From: Lepeophtheirus salmonis | Taxonomy: Eukaryota > Arthropoda > Copepoda > Siphonostomatoida > Caligidae | Assembly: GCF_016086655.4 (NCBI RefSeq) | Contig: NC_052132.2 | Span: 10,542,805 to 10,606,804 of the forward strand | Reading direction: 5' to 3' | DNA: 64,000 nt | Shown: positions 49,960 to 61,600 of the stretch, one piece after another | Numbering within the stretch: the stretch's first letter is position 1 | Layout: the number at the start of each line of letters is the position of its first letter | Made by a program: the position numbers and the translations under genes | Notes under the pieces: model-generated | What the model saw: the letters and a program-made list of their open reading frames with translations, nothing else | Told to the model about the DNA's origin: nothing | Databases searched by the model: none

Positions 49960-50160
49960 TTACGATTTTTTGCCCTTACATGTAAATTTATATAGTGACA
50001 TTGTCCATGTCAGTCACTGCCTTCAGAATGGAAGCTTCACGAAGTCAATACTGTTATATGCACGTTTATTGGCCTCTCTCTCTGAGACGCCCACACAGAG
50101 TAGCTCAAAGGGGTTCAGATACAGCGATCTAGGAGACCACATTTCCTTTGCCTAAAACAT
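49960..50160 (-). pseudogene. DDE transposase C-terminal fragment
   Basis: Minus-strand frames show RSPYLNPFELL, then CVGVSERETVNKRAYNSID and KAVTDMDNVTI. The pattern matches the RSPDLTPxDFFLWGxLKxxVY block and the following helical tail of a Tc1/mariner-related transposase group common in arthropods. The second-Asp region is absent and there are frameshifts. The flank up to about 50560 has no coding matter I can align. Confidence 0.45.
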
Positions 50161-51102
50161 AAAGGTATTGAAAGTGTTGGGTTTTCTGGAATAAATCTAG
50201 TTTCCATTACTCGATTTCGACAAACCGAGGTACTTTAAAATTCTAGCATTACCCCCTAAACTAGTAACATCAATTTTAGCCCACTAGTTTCATTATCTAG
50301 GAAGTTTTTATTGTCCTTGACATGCAGCCAGCACAAAGGCACACATAATGACCCCCTGGCGTATGTTTTTGAGGACATCTTAAGGATTTTGTATTTCATT
50401 TTATAAAGTTTTGTCAGTTGAATATAATGAACACACTTTCATTAATATAAATCTGAGGGTTCCCAAGATATAAACTAGTTCCGGCCTTTAAATGTCCACC
50501 CTGAATATGCCTTAGGCACTAATGGCGTGTTCATTCTCAACGTATACTTAAATGAGTTACACATATTTGTAGATTAGTAGATGAATCACTATCAGTGTTA
50601 TATAATCGTAAGCAATTTTCTGCGGGTACTCCGGAATTTCTGAAGGGCAATATTGTTCAATTGTGCTACTTCACGTATATATAACTTCTCTTTAACGTTT
50701 TTTTTTTATCTTATTGGTCTCTTTTCTTTCGTAGAAAAAGGCATAGAACCTCACAAATGGATTTTAGTATTCTCGTATATACATAAAATGTCTGCTTAAA
50801 AGCAAATAAAGAGCATATACTATACATATATACACGACAGTGATTTGTTTTTTTTTTCTTCTTCTAGAGAATGTGATATTCTTCTTAATGAAATATTTGT
50901 CTTTGTCTGAATGTACATAATATCACTGCACATTACATGTTCATAATACAAAGTGTACATACATAACATAGTTACAGGCCCTGTCTGAAAAATAAAAAGC
51001 ATTATAAACATACACAAAGAAATATCCCTCCTTCTTTTAATTATTTGGGAGATTTATCTGTTGTTATAGAATACATACTAGTGATGTCAGAGATTGCAGA
51101 TA

Positions 51103-51718
51103 CAGGGGCGTCCGCAGGATTATATTTTATTTATATAAACTTATGTATTATTAGCTTAGTTTGTGTATTTTTTTTTTTAAATTACAAAAATTCAAAAATT
51201 AAACCTAATGAAAAAGAATTTCAAAAATTAAACCTAATGAAAAAGAATTTCAAAAATTAAATTTCAACTATTAAATTAATAAAAACAAATTTTAAAAATT
51301 AAATTTTTTGAAAGAAATTTCAAAAATCCATAGCTTTTCAAAAAGTCATATTTTTTTTTCGGAAAATTATTTTAATTAAACTTCATTTATTAAATTTTTT
51401 TGAAAAAAAATTTCAAAAATTCCCAACATTTAAAAAAAATTACATCTTTAGGAATGAATTTCAAAAATTAAGTTTTAAATATGAAATTTCTTGTAAAAAA
51501 AATTTTAAAAATTTACAGATATTCACAAAATATTACATATTTTGGAAAACAATTTCAATCATTAAATTTGATGGAAAACTTTTCACAGTTATTCATAAAA
51601 AAAATTTTTTTTTTTTTGAAAAATATTTTGAATATTAAATTTCCTTATAAAATACGAAAATTTATTTAATTTGGAGGGGGCTAAAGTCCCTCCAGTTCAC
51701 TCCCTGCGGGCACCCCTG
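51103..51718 (+). repeat. R3 element, CAGGGG ends, AT-rich core
   Basis: The left end CAGGGGCGTCCGCAGGATTA and the right end, read inward, CAGGGGTGCCCGCAGGGAG are imperfect inverted repeats of hAT type. The core is a run of diverged units of the form AATTTCAAAAATTAAA. The inner right border has GGAGGGGGCTAAAGTCCCTC. I see no 8-bp duplication, so it is old or the limits are off by a few bases. No transposase. Confidence 0.7.
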
Positions 51719-51974
51719 AGGTCTGTACAGGTTCGTGATCTTTTCCATTCAGAAAAGAGTTATATCAAATCAGGTTTTAAACTAAAGCAAAAATTCTTAG
51801 GCATCTTAACTAGGACTTGGACTGTACGCAGTTCGGTACTATGTCATTGTAAAAAAAATAATTAATAGAATTAAAGTAGTTTTTTAAGTTTTTTCCATAT
51901 TTTATTCTTTAATAATTTATTTTCTTAGGAAAGAAATTATTCCTAAATATACTTAACTTTTCTAAAAATCTTTG

Positions 51975-52120
51975 CAGTTTTGGATGTCTTGGATAAGAAT
52001 GTCTGCCGCAACTCTCATATGAATTTGGTTACGGACCGTGCTGCCGTCATGACAGCGTGGTACGCCATGGACACGGCCTTGATCTGTCTGCTGGCGTATC
52101 AAGGTCATTATTGCTTGTGA
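51975..52120 (+). pseudogene. Probable mariner transposase C-terminal fragment
   Basis: A single frame reads LDKNVCRNSHMNLV, AAVMTAWYAMDTALICLLAYQG. The layout (N-x-L, W-x-A/S-M, then a Cys-x-x-F/Y-x-G block) matches the tails of the other mariner relics here, and the segment is much richer in GC than its surroundings. No catalytic motif survives, so the call depends on the tail alone. Confidence 0.45.
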
Positions 52121-52224
52121 AGGAAGATATATTTAATTAGAAATATAGCTTAATATAGTATATACAAATTGGTTTTGAGTTTTCTTTTCTTAATACCATA
52201 AAAATCACGTTTTTTTTTTTTTTT

Positions 52225-52575
52225 TAGTCTCCTACAGCAAGTTTTGAGACCCCGCTCTGTTCATGCGCTATCATTGACTTATATGCAACCTGATTGAGCA
52301 TTTCCGTCTTCTCAAAAGATAAAGAATAACCAGAGGATTGTTTGGTGAGGTATAATTGTAAGTCTTTGTTATAGTCAGAGTAGAATTGAAGATCTACATT
52401 GGAGTAATTCTTACGTATGTCCTTGTTAGTTTCTTTCTCCCTCATGTTTCTAGTTGATTTAATGAAACGTCATGACAGCTAATCGGCTTCCCTACTAAGT
52501 ATTCTTCAAATTGTAAGGTGCACCATGTTGATTTTTGTTTTCATTTTTTTAACATGCCCGAGAAGCTAACGATTA
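52225..52575 (-). repeat. R1 copy, reverse sense
   Basis: It contains AGAGTAGAATTGAAGATC, TGGAGTAATTCTTACG, AATGAAACGTCATGACAGC and TAACATGCCCGAGAAGC. The minus-strand open frame at 52224-52445 falls inside it. Confidence 0.75.
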
Positions 52576-52579
52576 GCAT

Positions 52580-54900
52580 CACTGCAAATGTTTATATAGA
52601 TATATCTACTGAAAAATAATTATGAATTATGCTTTTATATTATAAAGAAGATATGAAAAAATAATACTCAACTAATGTTTTCGTACTCTTTTCCCAAAAA
52701 AAAAGTTTTTTTCTTCTCAGCATTAACTAAAAAAAATGAGGAGAAAAGTTTGAATTCAATTGTTCTTACATATGCACAAATGAGCCATAAAAACTTCTTT
52801 AAGCTCCTATCCATAATAAGTATGAATTAGCAGAGCTGGAATATGATAAATCGATAGAAAACAAAACATAGAGTTTATGAGTACTTTTCAACATTATTCT
52901 AGACATATTATGTACCATACATACATTTTGTGTAGAGGTATTTTTATAAGTTTTATTATCAACGCAAATGGGAGAAGGAGTATTGATTTGACAAAAAATA
53001 TATTTAGAACCACGCATGGAGGATTACTTGCAGGCAAAGAACATATCTAATTGGTAATTTTTATGTGGCCGGAATGTTTATAACCATGGATTAAAATAAT
53101 ATATTATTTTAAAATAAACTGAAAACAAAAATCTAATAATCCTGATAATTTGAAGAATGTTTGGTTGAATAGAATCTTAGTTGTCTTGACGATTGATTAA
53201 ATTAGCCTTGAGCAGCTATTAAATGGCATAAAGAATGACAAATCCCACCCAATATATCTAACAATGATGTAGGCAGAAATTAATCTGAAATTGATCTTGA
53301 ATGTTACTCTGAGTCCAACAAGGACTTGCATTTATAACTCCGCTACAAATACTCAGAGTTACTCTTTGCCTTTAACTCAATAATGTTTAATTCATGATTA
53401 TATATAAGAACTTCAATAAATTAAAAATAATGGCAGCAACTTTTTAAAATAAAAACATATATTTAGGATGGAACCACAAAACGCTAGAACCTCTTCCATT
53501 ACCTATAATATTATTAATGTTATCAATGGTCGCACAATTCCCACACCATATCTACCAAGAAATAGTCAATATTTAGTCAGATATCCCAACAAAAGCTAAC
53601 ACGAATAACTTCTCAACAAATAATGAGTGTTAGACTCAACGTTTCATAAAAACTCGCACAACTTATAACTTTGTTGTTCTCTCTTCAGGAGGAAACGGAA
53701 AAGGAAAAATGTTTTGTCACTTTTTTTTTAGCATACCGGCAGCTCATATTCCTCACAAATCTATCTATGACCTTCTTATCCTGAAAGGAATATATTGTTA
53801 AGTGCTTATTGTTTATATTGATAAAGAAAGGAGGCAATATATATTGATAGTAAAAGTGTGGAAAGGACATTTTCTACCAGGGATTTGTTTTTTTACTTAC
53901 GTGAAAAAGAGCTTTACCCTGCTTAAAGCATTATGCCATAATTTGGTATTTAAAAAATATTTTACTTGTTTTTGATATTCTATTTTTCATGCATTACATA
54001 AAATATTAATTAGGTATATTATTACAATTATGTAGCTACTTTTGTACGCTACAATTCTCACATTGAAAAAAAAGAAGGATCCATGAAATGGAAAGGAACG
54101 ATTTTTAAGCAAAATAATTAACCAAATTAACTCAACCTCTTTTAAACACCTAAACATAAACAAACTAGTCATAAGCAAGACATTATCGAGATAAATAAAG
54201 TATTGCATATACTCAGATTAAATGTTTCAGAAGCAAAATATTGGGAGTAAAATTTCGATACAAAAGGATAAGAAGTATTTTAATCAATCTTGGGGTATAA
54301 AACGGCCCAGGTCACTAAAAGAGGATTAATAAGTAAGAACAGTGTAAATTCTCATGGATGACCCTTCTATTGTGTCTTGTAGACAATATGGGATTTAAAG
54401 CCCTCACATAAATTAAGAAACGCAGTAATTTTCTTGTTCTTCGACCACAAAGTATACTAAACAGATTATCCTATATTTTGAACATTGTTAGTAGCCTTAT
54501 GTCTTAAAAAGTCTACAGTGATTCTACTATTTCTTTGATTTATTTACAAACTCTATTTATAACCTTTTTCGGTTTTATTTTATATAAATGAGCATTTTTG
54601 TTTTCTTTTTTTCGATTGTATCTATTTTTATAAAATCGAATTTAGCTATCTGACTCTTTTCGGTGTACTGTTTTCAAAAAGAGTATTTCTTTTATCATGA
54701 TTAAAAGATATGAATACACATTCAAACATAAATTGATCAAATAAAATTTTGTTTTACTTCTTAAGTCTATTTTATTTTCTCTTTTTACACATGATGAATT
54801 TTTTTAATGATTTTCTAAACTGTACCGTTAAGTTTACTCATGGAAGTTTTATATCTAGGGATAATTGACACTAACTATCTCCATAAATACTTGAAGCTGT
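52580..54900. other. No gene seen apart from one R1 copy
   Basis: AT-rich. The open frames at 52799, 53685 and 53987 have no motif. Confidence 0.55.
53090..53430 (+). repeat. R1 copy, plus sense
   Basis: It contains CCTGATAATTTGAAGAATG, GAGCAGCTATTAAATGGC, ACTCTGAGTCCAACAAGG and CTCAGAGTTACTCTTTG. Confidence 0.7.
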
Positions 54901-54904
54901 ATCA

Positions 54905-55165
54905 AATATGACCTACCGGTTTGTATAAATAAAAGAAACTGGAAAATGTCATGGTCACTCCAATGGTTTTAATAATGCTTTGAGAGAGAGCAGCTTAGGT
55001 ATTTTGAGGTTTTATTAGACTAACCTGCAAGCAGCTATCACAGGAAATAAATAAATATAAATCCCACGCAATATCTAGTAATGATATAGACAGGAATTAC
55101 TCCGATGTCAATCCTCAATGCTACTCGGACTCCATCGTGGACTTGCACTCTACAATAAATCACTT
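54905..55165 (+). repeat. R1 copy, plus sense, start of a local cluster
   Basis: It contains GAGAGCAGCTTAGG, AGCAGCTATCACAGGAAAT, GGAATTACTCCGATGTC and TCCTCAATGCTACTC. It is followed by two to three more R1 copies in the same sense up to 56890. Confidence 0.7.
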
Positions 55166-55274
55166 ATAATACATCTAAAGTCAGTAAAAACAAATATCCT
55201 TTCATTTGAATTTGTGAGATCCAGTTCAGAGTTAATTCGTATATCTGAAGATTGTCCCCAGTCATGATAAAATA

Positions 55275-55610
55275 TGTCCCGCCAGTATGTTAAAATAAAA
55301 GAAATCGAAAAATATGGTGGTAATTCTGACAAATTGAAGAATGATTAGCTGTCATGCCGTTTCATTAAATTAACAAGAAACAAGGAATGAGATATACAAA
55401 AAAATATAATCCCCACTCGTATCTTACAATGATATAGCCAAAAGTTACTCCAATGTCGATATTCAATTATACTCCGAGTCCAACAAGGACTTATGTTATA
55501 ACTCCTGAGCAAACCCTTATTGTTAATCACAACCTTTCATGTGCATACACACTTGTTATTACTTTATACTTAGTTGTTCTCTCTTTATTAATAAATTAAT
55601 AACAGCCAGG
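55275..55610 (+). repeat. R1 copy, plus sense
   Basis: It contains CGCCAGTATGTTAAAATAAA, TTGAAGAATGATTAGCTG, CTCCGAGTCCAACAAGG, GCATACACACTTG and ATTAATAACAGCC. Minus-strand open frames at 55150-55530 are chance readings. Confidence 0.7.
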
Positions 55611-55785
55611 ACATAGGCAGGAATTACTACGATTTCCATCCACAATTTTACTCTGAGCTTAACACCATTTACTCTTATAACTCCCTAACAGCTCCTTAGT
55701 GTTACTCTCCGTCGTTCACGCTCATGGAAACAGACACTCATGGTGACACTTTTTAATTTTCACTCCTCAAGACAATGCTGTATAA
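55611..55785 (+). repeat. R1 fragment, plus sense
   Basis: It begins at GGACATAGGCAGGAATTAC, the middle of the R1 unit, and runs through CTCCTTAGTGTTACTCTCCG to the R1 end. The left half is missing. Confidence 0.7.
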
Positions 55786-55794
55786 AATATTTCG

Positions 55795-56890
55795 TACCGG
55801 TTAGTTAATCATAAAAGAACCCTAAAATTAACTTGGTAACCCTGTTATTTTGAAGAATGTTTAGATACAAAGCAGCTTAGCTTTCATTACCTTTATCATA
55901 CCAGTTGTGAGTAGGTTTGGGTAGTGATATGCCAGTAGCAAAACTATTAAACTGGTACTCGAGTTTTATTAAATAAATAAAAATAAAAAATAGAAATCGG
56001 TTGGGATATTTTTATTTGCAAAAATTTAGAATTTATATTTTCCCATGTGTTAACTTCTCTGAAATGTTTACTTATAATCCGAGTTTGCTTTAAGAATAAT
56101 CTTAGTTTGATTTCTTCTAAGACTAGCCAGAGTACTCGACATTGCATGGAATTACTTAGCCGTCTAAAACCATTCATTTTTCAATATATTATCATTAATA
56201 TGCATTCATATTAATAAGCATGAGTGCCACTATAAACATACTTGTTACAAGTTATAACCAGACTATAGTAAAATATTGGTTTTTTGTCTATAAAAACTGT
56301 TGAATTAGGCTTATGACCACGATTCAAATAAGTTAAACTAATTTTTAGATCAATTTGTGGAACATAAATAACAAAAACAATTTTGTATGGTCATCAGTAC
56401 CCTATACTAAAGTGATATAGTCCTTCTGATATACTAGTATTATTATTATTATAAGATCCTTTTATATGTATATACAAAAATAATATATTCTATCACAAAT
56501 AGAATCTATAATTTATTGAAAAATATGATTTTTTCACCGAAAGTTTTTTAGGAAGCAAAAAGTGATATTTAGTTTTCAGGCAAGTAACGAGTATTGAAGA
56601 GAGTAACGAGTACTCAAGCGAGTAACGAGTAAAGCTCTTAATTCATCTAGTATTTCTTTTTACAAACTCGAAAATACCCATGTAGTATAATTCAGCTCGC
56701 GGCACATCACTAGTTTGGGGAAAAGGAAATAAACACAAACTCTACTCCGTATCAAACTATGATACAGACAGGAATGACTCTGATCTTGATCCTCAATTCT
56801 ACTCATGTACAAGCAACACTTACACTTATAATTTATTTCGTCTTTCACGTTATTGTGATTACTTTATGCTTATATGTTATCCTTTATATA
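55795..56890 (+). repeat. R1 copy interrupted by the hAT-like insert
   Basis: The left part (55795-55914) carries the R1 start (ACCGGTTAGTTAATC, GAAGAATGTTTAGATAC, AGCAGCTTAG). The right part (56720-56890) continues with AAGGAAATAAACACAAAC, CTCCGTATCAAAC and TCCTCAATTCTACTC. Together they make one R1 copy in the plus sense. Confidence 0.75.
55922..56712. mobile_element. hAT-like element nested in an R1 repeat
   Basis: The 791-bp insert has inverted ends TAGTGATATGCC (left) and TAGTGATGTGCC (right, read inward). It is flanked by the direct repeat GTTTGGG at 55915-55921 and 56713-56719. Removing it rejoins two parts of an R1 copy. The sub-terminal region holds short repeats of GAGTAACGAGTA (56580-56632). 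No transposase is recognisable in the interior. The ends and near-8-bp duplication fit a nonautonomous hAT element; the family call is inferred. Confidence 0.8.
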
Positions 56891-57050
56891 TACAAGTAAA
56901 AGGTAGGCTGGTGTTGCTTGGTCTTTGGAGAGAGTTTTTTGGATAACGTAAAACTATTCTATATTTCCTGCTTTTTTTAGAAATTTATTATCAATTTATA
57001 TAATTAAATTAAAATATCTATAGTATATTCAGTATAAGCCTCCATTCTAG

Positions 57051-57135
57051 AGCAGGGGTTTGGTCAAGTGCCCCCTATGGCACTACTAAAACCAACTCTG
57101 CCAGTAGTATACTTACCACAGTTTAAGAACCACTT
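57051..57135. repeat. Very short hAT-like terminal-repeat element
   Basis: The left end is CAGGGGTTTGGTCAAGTG. The right end, read inward, is AAGTGGTTCTTAAACTGTGG, the form typical of hAT ends. It is about 85 bp with no interior. The flanks show no clear duplication. Confidence 0.35.
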
Positions 57136-57509
57136 CTATGGTGGGGGATACATCATTTCTATATTGATATATTTATTCAACGTCATGTTTTTAAAGAGAA
57201 AATCCTTGACTCTTGATTTGTTACTCTTTTCATATTCATGGTTCAGGTAAATAAAGAGTGAGAACTCACTATGGTTTGGGAGACGAATTTAGTTTAATCT
57301 GATTTCAAGCGGACTGGCAGTAAAATCACTGAAAAATTAAATAAAACTAACAAAAAGTCTACCTTTTTTCTTTGTTTTAGTCGCTAATACCAATAACTAG
57401 TGCGAAGAAGAATAAATCATTTATCAAACGTATTATCTTTTTTTTTTTCTCTTAAACTCTTATAATTATACTTCATTCTTGAGGAGTTAACACGTCACAG
57501 AAATTGATA

Positions 57510-57600
57510 TGAGTATTATTATATCGATTTGTGTGAGTATGCGGAGAGTAACACTGATGATTTCTGGGGGAGTTGATATCTTCTATATCATTATAGAAAA
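57510..57600 (-). repeat. R1 fragment, reverse sense
   Basis: It contains GTGTGAGTATGCGGAGAG, TAACACTGATGATTTC and TGGGGGAGTTGATA, the reverse R1 middle. Confidence 0.5.
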
Positions 57601-57734
57601 ATTGGTTTTTAGACGACGCCTAATTACTCCAGGAAATGCCGAGTACTACTTCTGGTATATTATAAAAAGATGAAACACGATTCATAAGCAATCAAAATGA
57701 TTATAAGGTAACTAAATGAATAAACAAAAGGAAA

Positions 57735-57760
57735 TTTATTTTATTATTACAATTTATTAT
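57735..57760 (-). terminator. Candidate poly(A) signals for the Ser/Pro-rich gene
   Basis: On the minus strand this stretch contains several overlapping AATAAA hexamers about 300 nt past the stop codon at 58051. They are the first such cluster downstream. In DNA this AT-rich the hexamer is expected often, so the call is weak. Confidence 0.3.
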
Positions 57761-58050
57761 GTTTCTACAAATTTTATAAAGAAATTTCGATCAGTAAATA
57801 ATTCGGTGACTAATATTTCTATTATAAAAATGCTATGGTATTACATTTAAAAAAAAAGGTAAGTACATATATAATTAAAAGGTAAAGAAAAGAAACTGTA
57901 GGAATATTAGGCAGTCAGTAGCGATAAAGTATTGATAAAATACATATTAAAACTCACTTCAAAAGGAAGTAAAAATGGCCTTTTTTTTTTGCGTCGTTGA
58001 GCTCTAATAATTGGCTCATTTCGTATTATTTCATGAACATTCGCATGATA

Positions 58051-58649
58051 TTAAGCTCCATTCGATGAATTTGGATTGATTCTTAATTTAGCATTGATAT
58101 TATCCTTTACGTCTCTTGTACTTTTTATAAAATAATCCTGTCTTGTACTTTGAAATTGCATTCCAAAACCATATTTATCTTCCGCATCCGGGGATTTTGA
58201 CTTTAGTTTAAGTATATATGGATCTGGGCGCTCCTCAATCTTTAACCTTTGGTTCAACTTTGAGCTCAAAGTACTGAAAAGACTAGATTTTTCGCCAGGT
58301 TGATATGATCGTCGAAATCGATCATTCCTTTCAATGATTTGTACTGGAGGTCCAGTCATTGAGGTAGAACGCCGTAGAATGGACAGGGGCTCCTGATTTG
58401 CCATCATGGGAGGAAGATCTTCAACTGAGCCACGTGGTGTGGTATCGTCTTCATCTGTCATCAGGGATGAATCATTCTGTAGGGGTTCAAAAGATACATT
58501 CAATGTTTTACTGGGAGATAGTGAGTCCTTGTTTCCAATGGAGGATCTACGCATGGGTGGAGGGGGTTTCACGTCACAAGAATGGGAGTTGCTTCGATGG
58601 ATTCCGAGATTATTCATTGTTGTGTTATGTGAGGGACTTAAATTACATC
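58051..58649 (-). CDS. Terminal coding exon of the Ser/Pro-rich gene
   Basis: This 599-nt exon follows the acceptor CCATTTCAG at 58650 (phase 1) and ends at TAA 58053-58051. It is the longest host-type open stretch in the window and is richer in GC than its surroundings. It carries VKPPPPMRRSSIG, a Ser/Thr/Asp-rich acidic region (LMTDEDDTTPRGS), LSILRRSTSM, FRRSYQPGEKSSLF and a charged tail ending NPNSSNGA. Three of the four RRxS-type sites of the protein are here. The opposite-strand open frames over 58398-58693 are shadows. Confidence 0.8.
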
Positions 58650-61600
58650 CTGAAATGGAAAAGGATTGGGGTTTGAGAAATATATACGCGTAATAATAAA
58701 TTCCATGATAAATTTTCACGAGGATATGGATTTGACTAAAATTTACTATGTTTATTGTTAGTTTTGGATCGGTCTAAAAAAACTAAAAAGACTGCAGTCC
58801 TACCAGTACCACCCTAATAAATTTTATGAGTCCTAGGACCGGTTCTCGTCGGTCTTTTATTGTATCTACAACAGCTGAAATGACGCAGTTACTAACTATC
58901 TTCTTTCAGCTCTTGAAGTTTCATCATAACCTCGTTCAAAGAGACACAATACCTAAAGCTTAAACTAGGAGGTGTTTGGCTAGAAATTATTATCATATAT
59001 TCTAGCCACCCACCTAAACGCTAAATGATAAAAAAATCAAACCGATGGAAAAAAAGACTGGAAGGGGGGAGGAGATAGACTGATGAGGCGACCAATCCAA
59101 CACTTGGCATTATTAATAGTAGAATAAGACCTCAAAATTGAAGTTTTGGATTCGTAACTCAATACAATTCAGAGTTTTGAGATCTTAAAGATAAACAAAT
59201 TAGCACTTTCATTAATATTTGATTAGCAATATTTCGTATATTTTTGTTATAAAAAAAAAAATACGATTATCATATTTTTTTTACCTTAAATTTTTCGAGG
59301 TAAATGGTGATTGATTTTTGATTTGGTTTCCCATATGGAGGTAAAACCCTTTTAATTTTGTTAAAGAAACTATAGAGCAAAAAATCCATGGAGTTAGGAA
59401 AAATGGTTTGATTTATAAAATCATGACTTTATATTTATAAAGTATTTTTTATATATTTGCATATAAAAGGATATGTTTGATGAAAACTTTATTTATTTTT
59501 ATTTATATATATATAAAGTTATGATTTTTATAAATCACAACATTATTCTTTACTCCGTGAATTTTCCAGTCTACAGTTCTCTTTTTGATTATTAGGGTTT
59601 TACTTCTATATGGTTAATATTTAAAAAATCAAAAAAATTAAGGTCATGAATTACTTTTTTTCATCATAACAAAAATCAAAGAAAATTATAACATAAATTG
59701 TATTAAACTAAGTAATAGATGTATAAATATGCTTGCATATCATTGTTTTGGTCGATGAGATATCGCTAATTAAAATTGTAATTGCAATGCTAATTTCTTC
59801 ATCTTTAAGATCTCAAAAACTCAGAGTTTGATTGAGCTACAGATCAAAAAAATTAATTCTTAGCTAGTCTACTGTAAAAAAATCACATTAATAGTTTTGT
59901 CTAATCCAATTCCTTGTGAAGAAGTTTCATGGTGAAACTGCATGGGACGTTGCTAGTTCCAAGTGTTTATCATATACACATCTATATATAAAACAAACTA
60001 GGTGCTATAAGTATTACGTTGTTGATAATTTTTGGTATAAGCTCTACCCCAAAATAATGGTAGCTAGCAACGTCCCTGGTGTAAGTAATCCTTAAAAATA
60101 TAATCCATGCAAATGGGTACTAACAACTGCATGCACTCAATAGCTGGATGGAATTTACCTTGAACGGAGGAATCATTATTCCTTCGTAAACTCAGAGATC
60201 GCCTTTTCAGAGTCATTATATTTGAAATAAATTGTCGGTTCTCCAAAAAATTTGGATGATGATAAGATTCTTGATGGTTTTGATGGACATGGGGTGGGGA
60301 TGAAAGTGGCGTTGATTGGCCTGAGTTAGGATTAATATTTATAAAATAAAATAAGTATATATTATTATAATAGGGATTCAATTGGATGAGTAAAACTTAA
60401 TAAAAAGGACTCCAAGGTATGCACTAGTAAGTTCAGATAAAAAACAGGTTAATAAAAAGATCACAACAACGACAAAAAGAAAGGATTTTATCTAGTTAAG
60501 ACCACAATCAATGTTTTGATTGAGAGAATGCACACTTAAATTAAGAGTGTTTTGTGCAAAGATAAAGGTAAGGAACTAAGTTCATTGATTTGATTTCTTT
60601 TTATTTTTAAAAAAGGAGTCAAACATCTCATGCAAATTGTAACTTAAGGGGAAAAAATAATGTACTGGAACTAATAATTACCTTCAATTGAGCATTGAGG
60701 CATATTTTCATCAAACTTGATTGTGCATTGACTTCCATATCCGCTTGAGGATCCAATAGATCCTGAGCTGGAGCTTGAGCCATCTTCTGCTGATCCCGTC
60801 TAATTAAGAAAGTTTAATAAATACGTATACCAAGGAATATTCTATTCTTAAAGCACAAAATCTTTCCCTTTTTTTTTTTTTTTTTTTTTTTTTGCCAACT
60901 AAAGGGGTTTTTTTCTATCACAAGCACTAGTACTGAGACTCGGCCCAAAACTAAATTTTTTTTTATAGATCAACTTTGGACCGATATTTTGGTCCAGACC
61001 ATAGACCAAAATATAAAGGTTTTCTAATCGTGGACCGATATTAACGATCTCAATATAATATACCTATTTGAACTGTCTCTAAATCTTTACTTCTCAATCT
61101 TGATTTATGAGTTGTACAAATATGATTTATGCTACACATTTGATGTTATAGTTAAATGTTCCGATGTTCGCAAAAACTTCAAAAAGACCATTTTCAATGT
61201 CTGTTTCTATTCCATTATAGAATCGATCTAGAACAAAATATATATGATACCAATATGGACCAACTTTTTGAAGATATATCCAGGCCAAACTTTTTTAGAG
61301 AACAGAAAGGGGTCAGTCCACTAAAAATCATAACGGTCTTCGAACAGTTTAGTATTCTGAGACCCAAACTCTACCTTAATAGACACTTTTAGTGGAATGA
61401 TTATGAGTTGAAAGTGATCACTTAACTAAAGGGGATTGAAACAAATATAAAAACTTTATTTATTTATGGTTAGTCTGATAACATTAAATTAATAAGTTTG
61501 TTTACATTTATGTATGTATGTTTGCCCGTACAGTCATTTTTGAGTGTTTCTAAGGACTATGTAAATATTTAATGTAAGGAACAACAATACAATCAGGACT

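Noticed and set aside
51045..51669. Open frames over the R3 core
   Set aside because: They translate to Phe/Lys/Asn/Ile repeats produced by AT-rich tandem units.
58398..58693. Plus-strand open frames of 92 and 95 codons
   Set aside because: They are shadows of the minus-strand terminal exon, whose splice sites and composition support coding.
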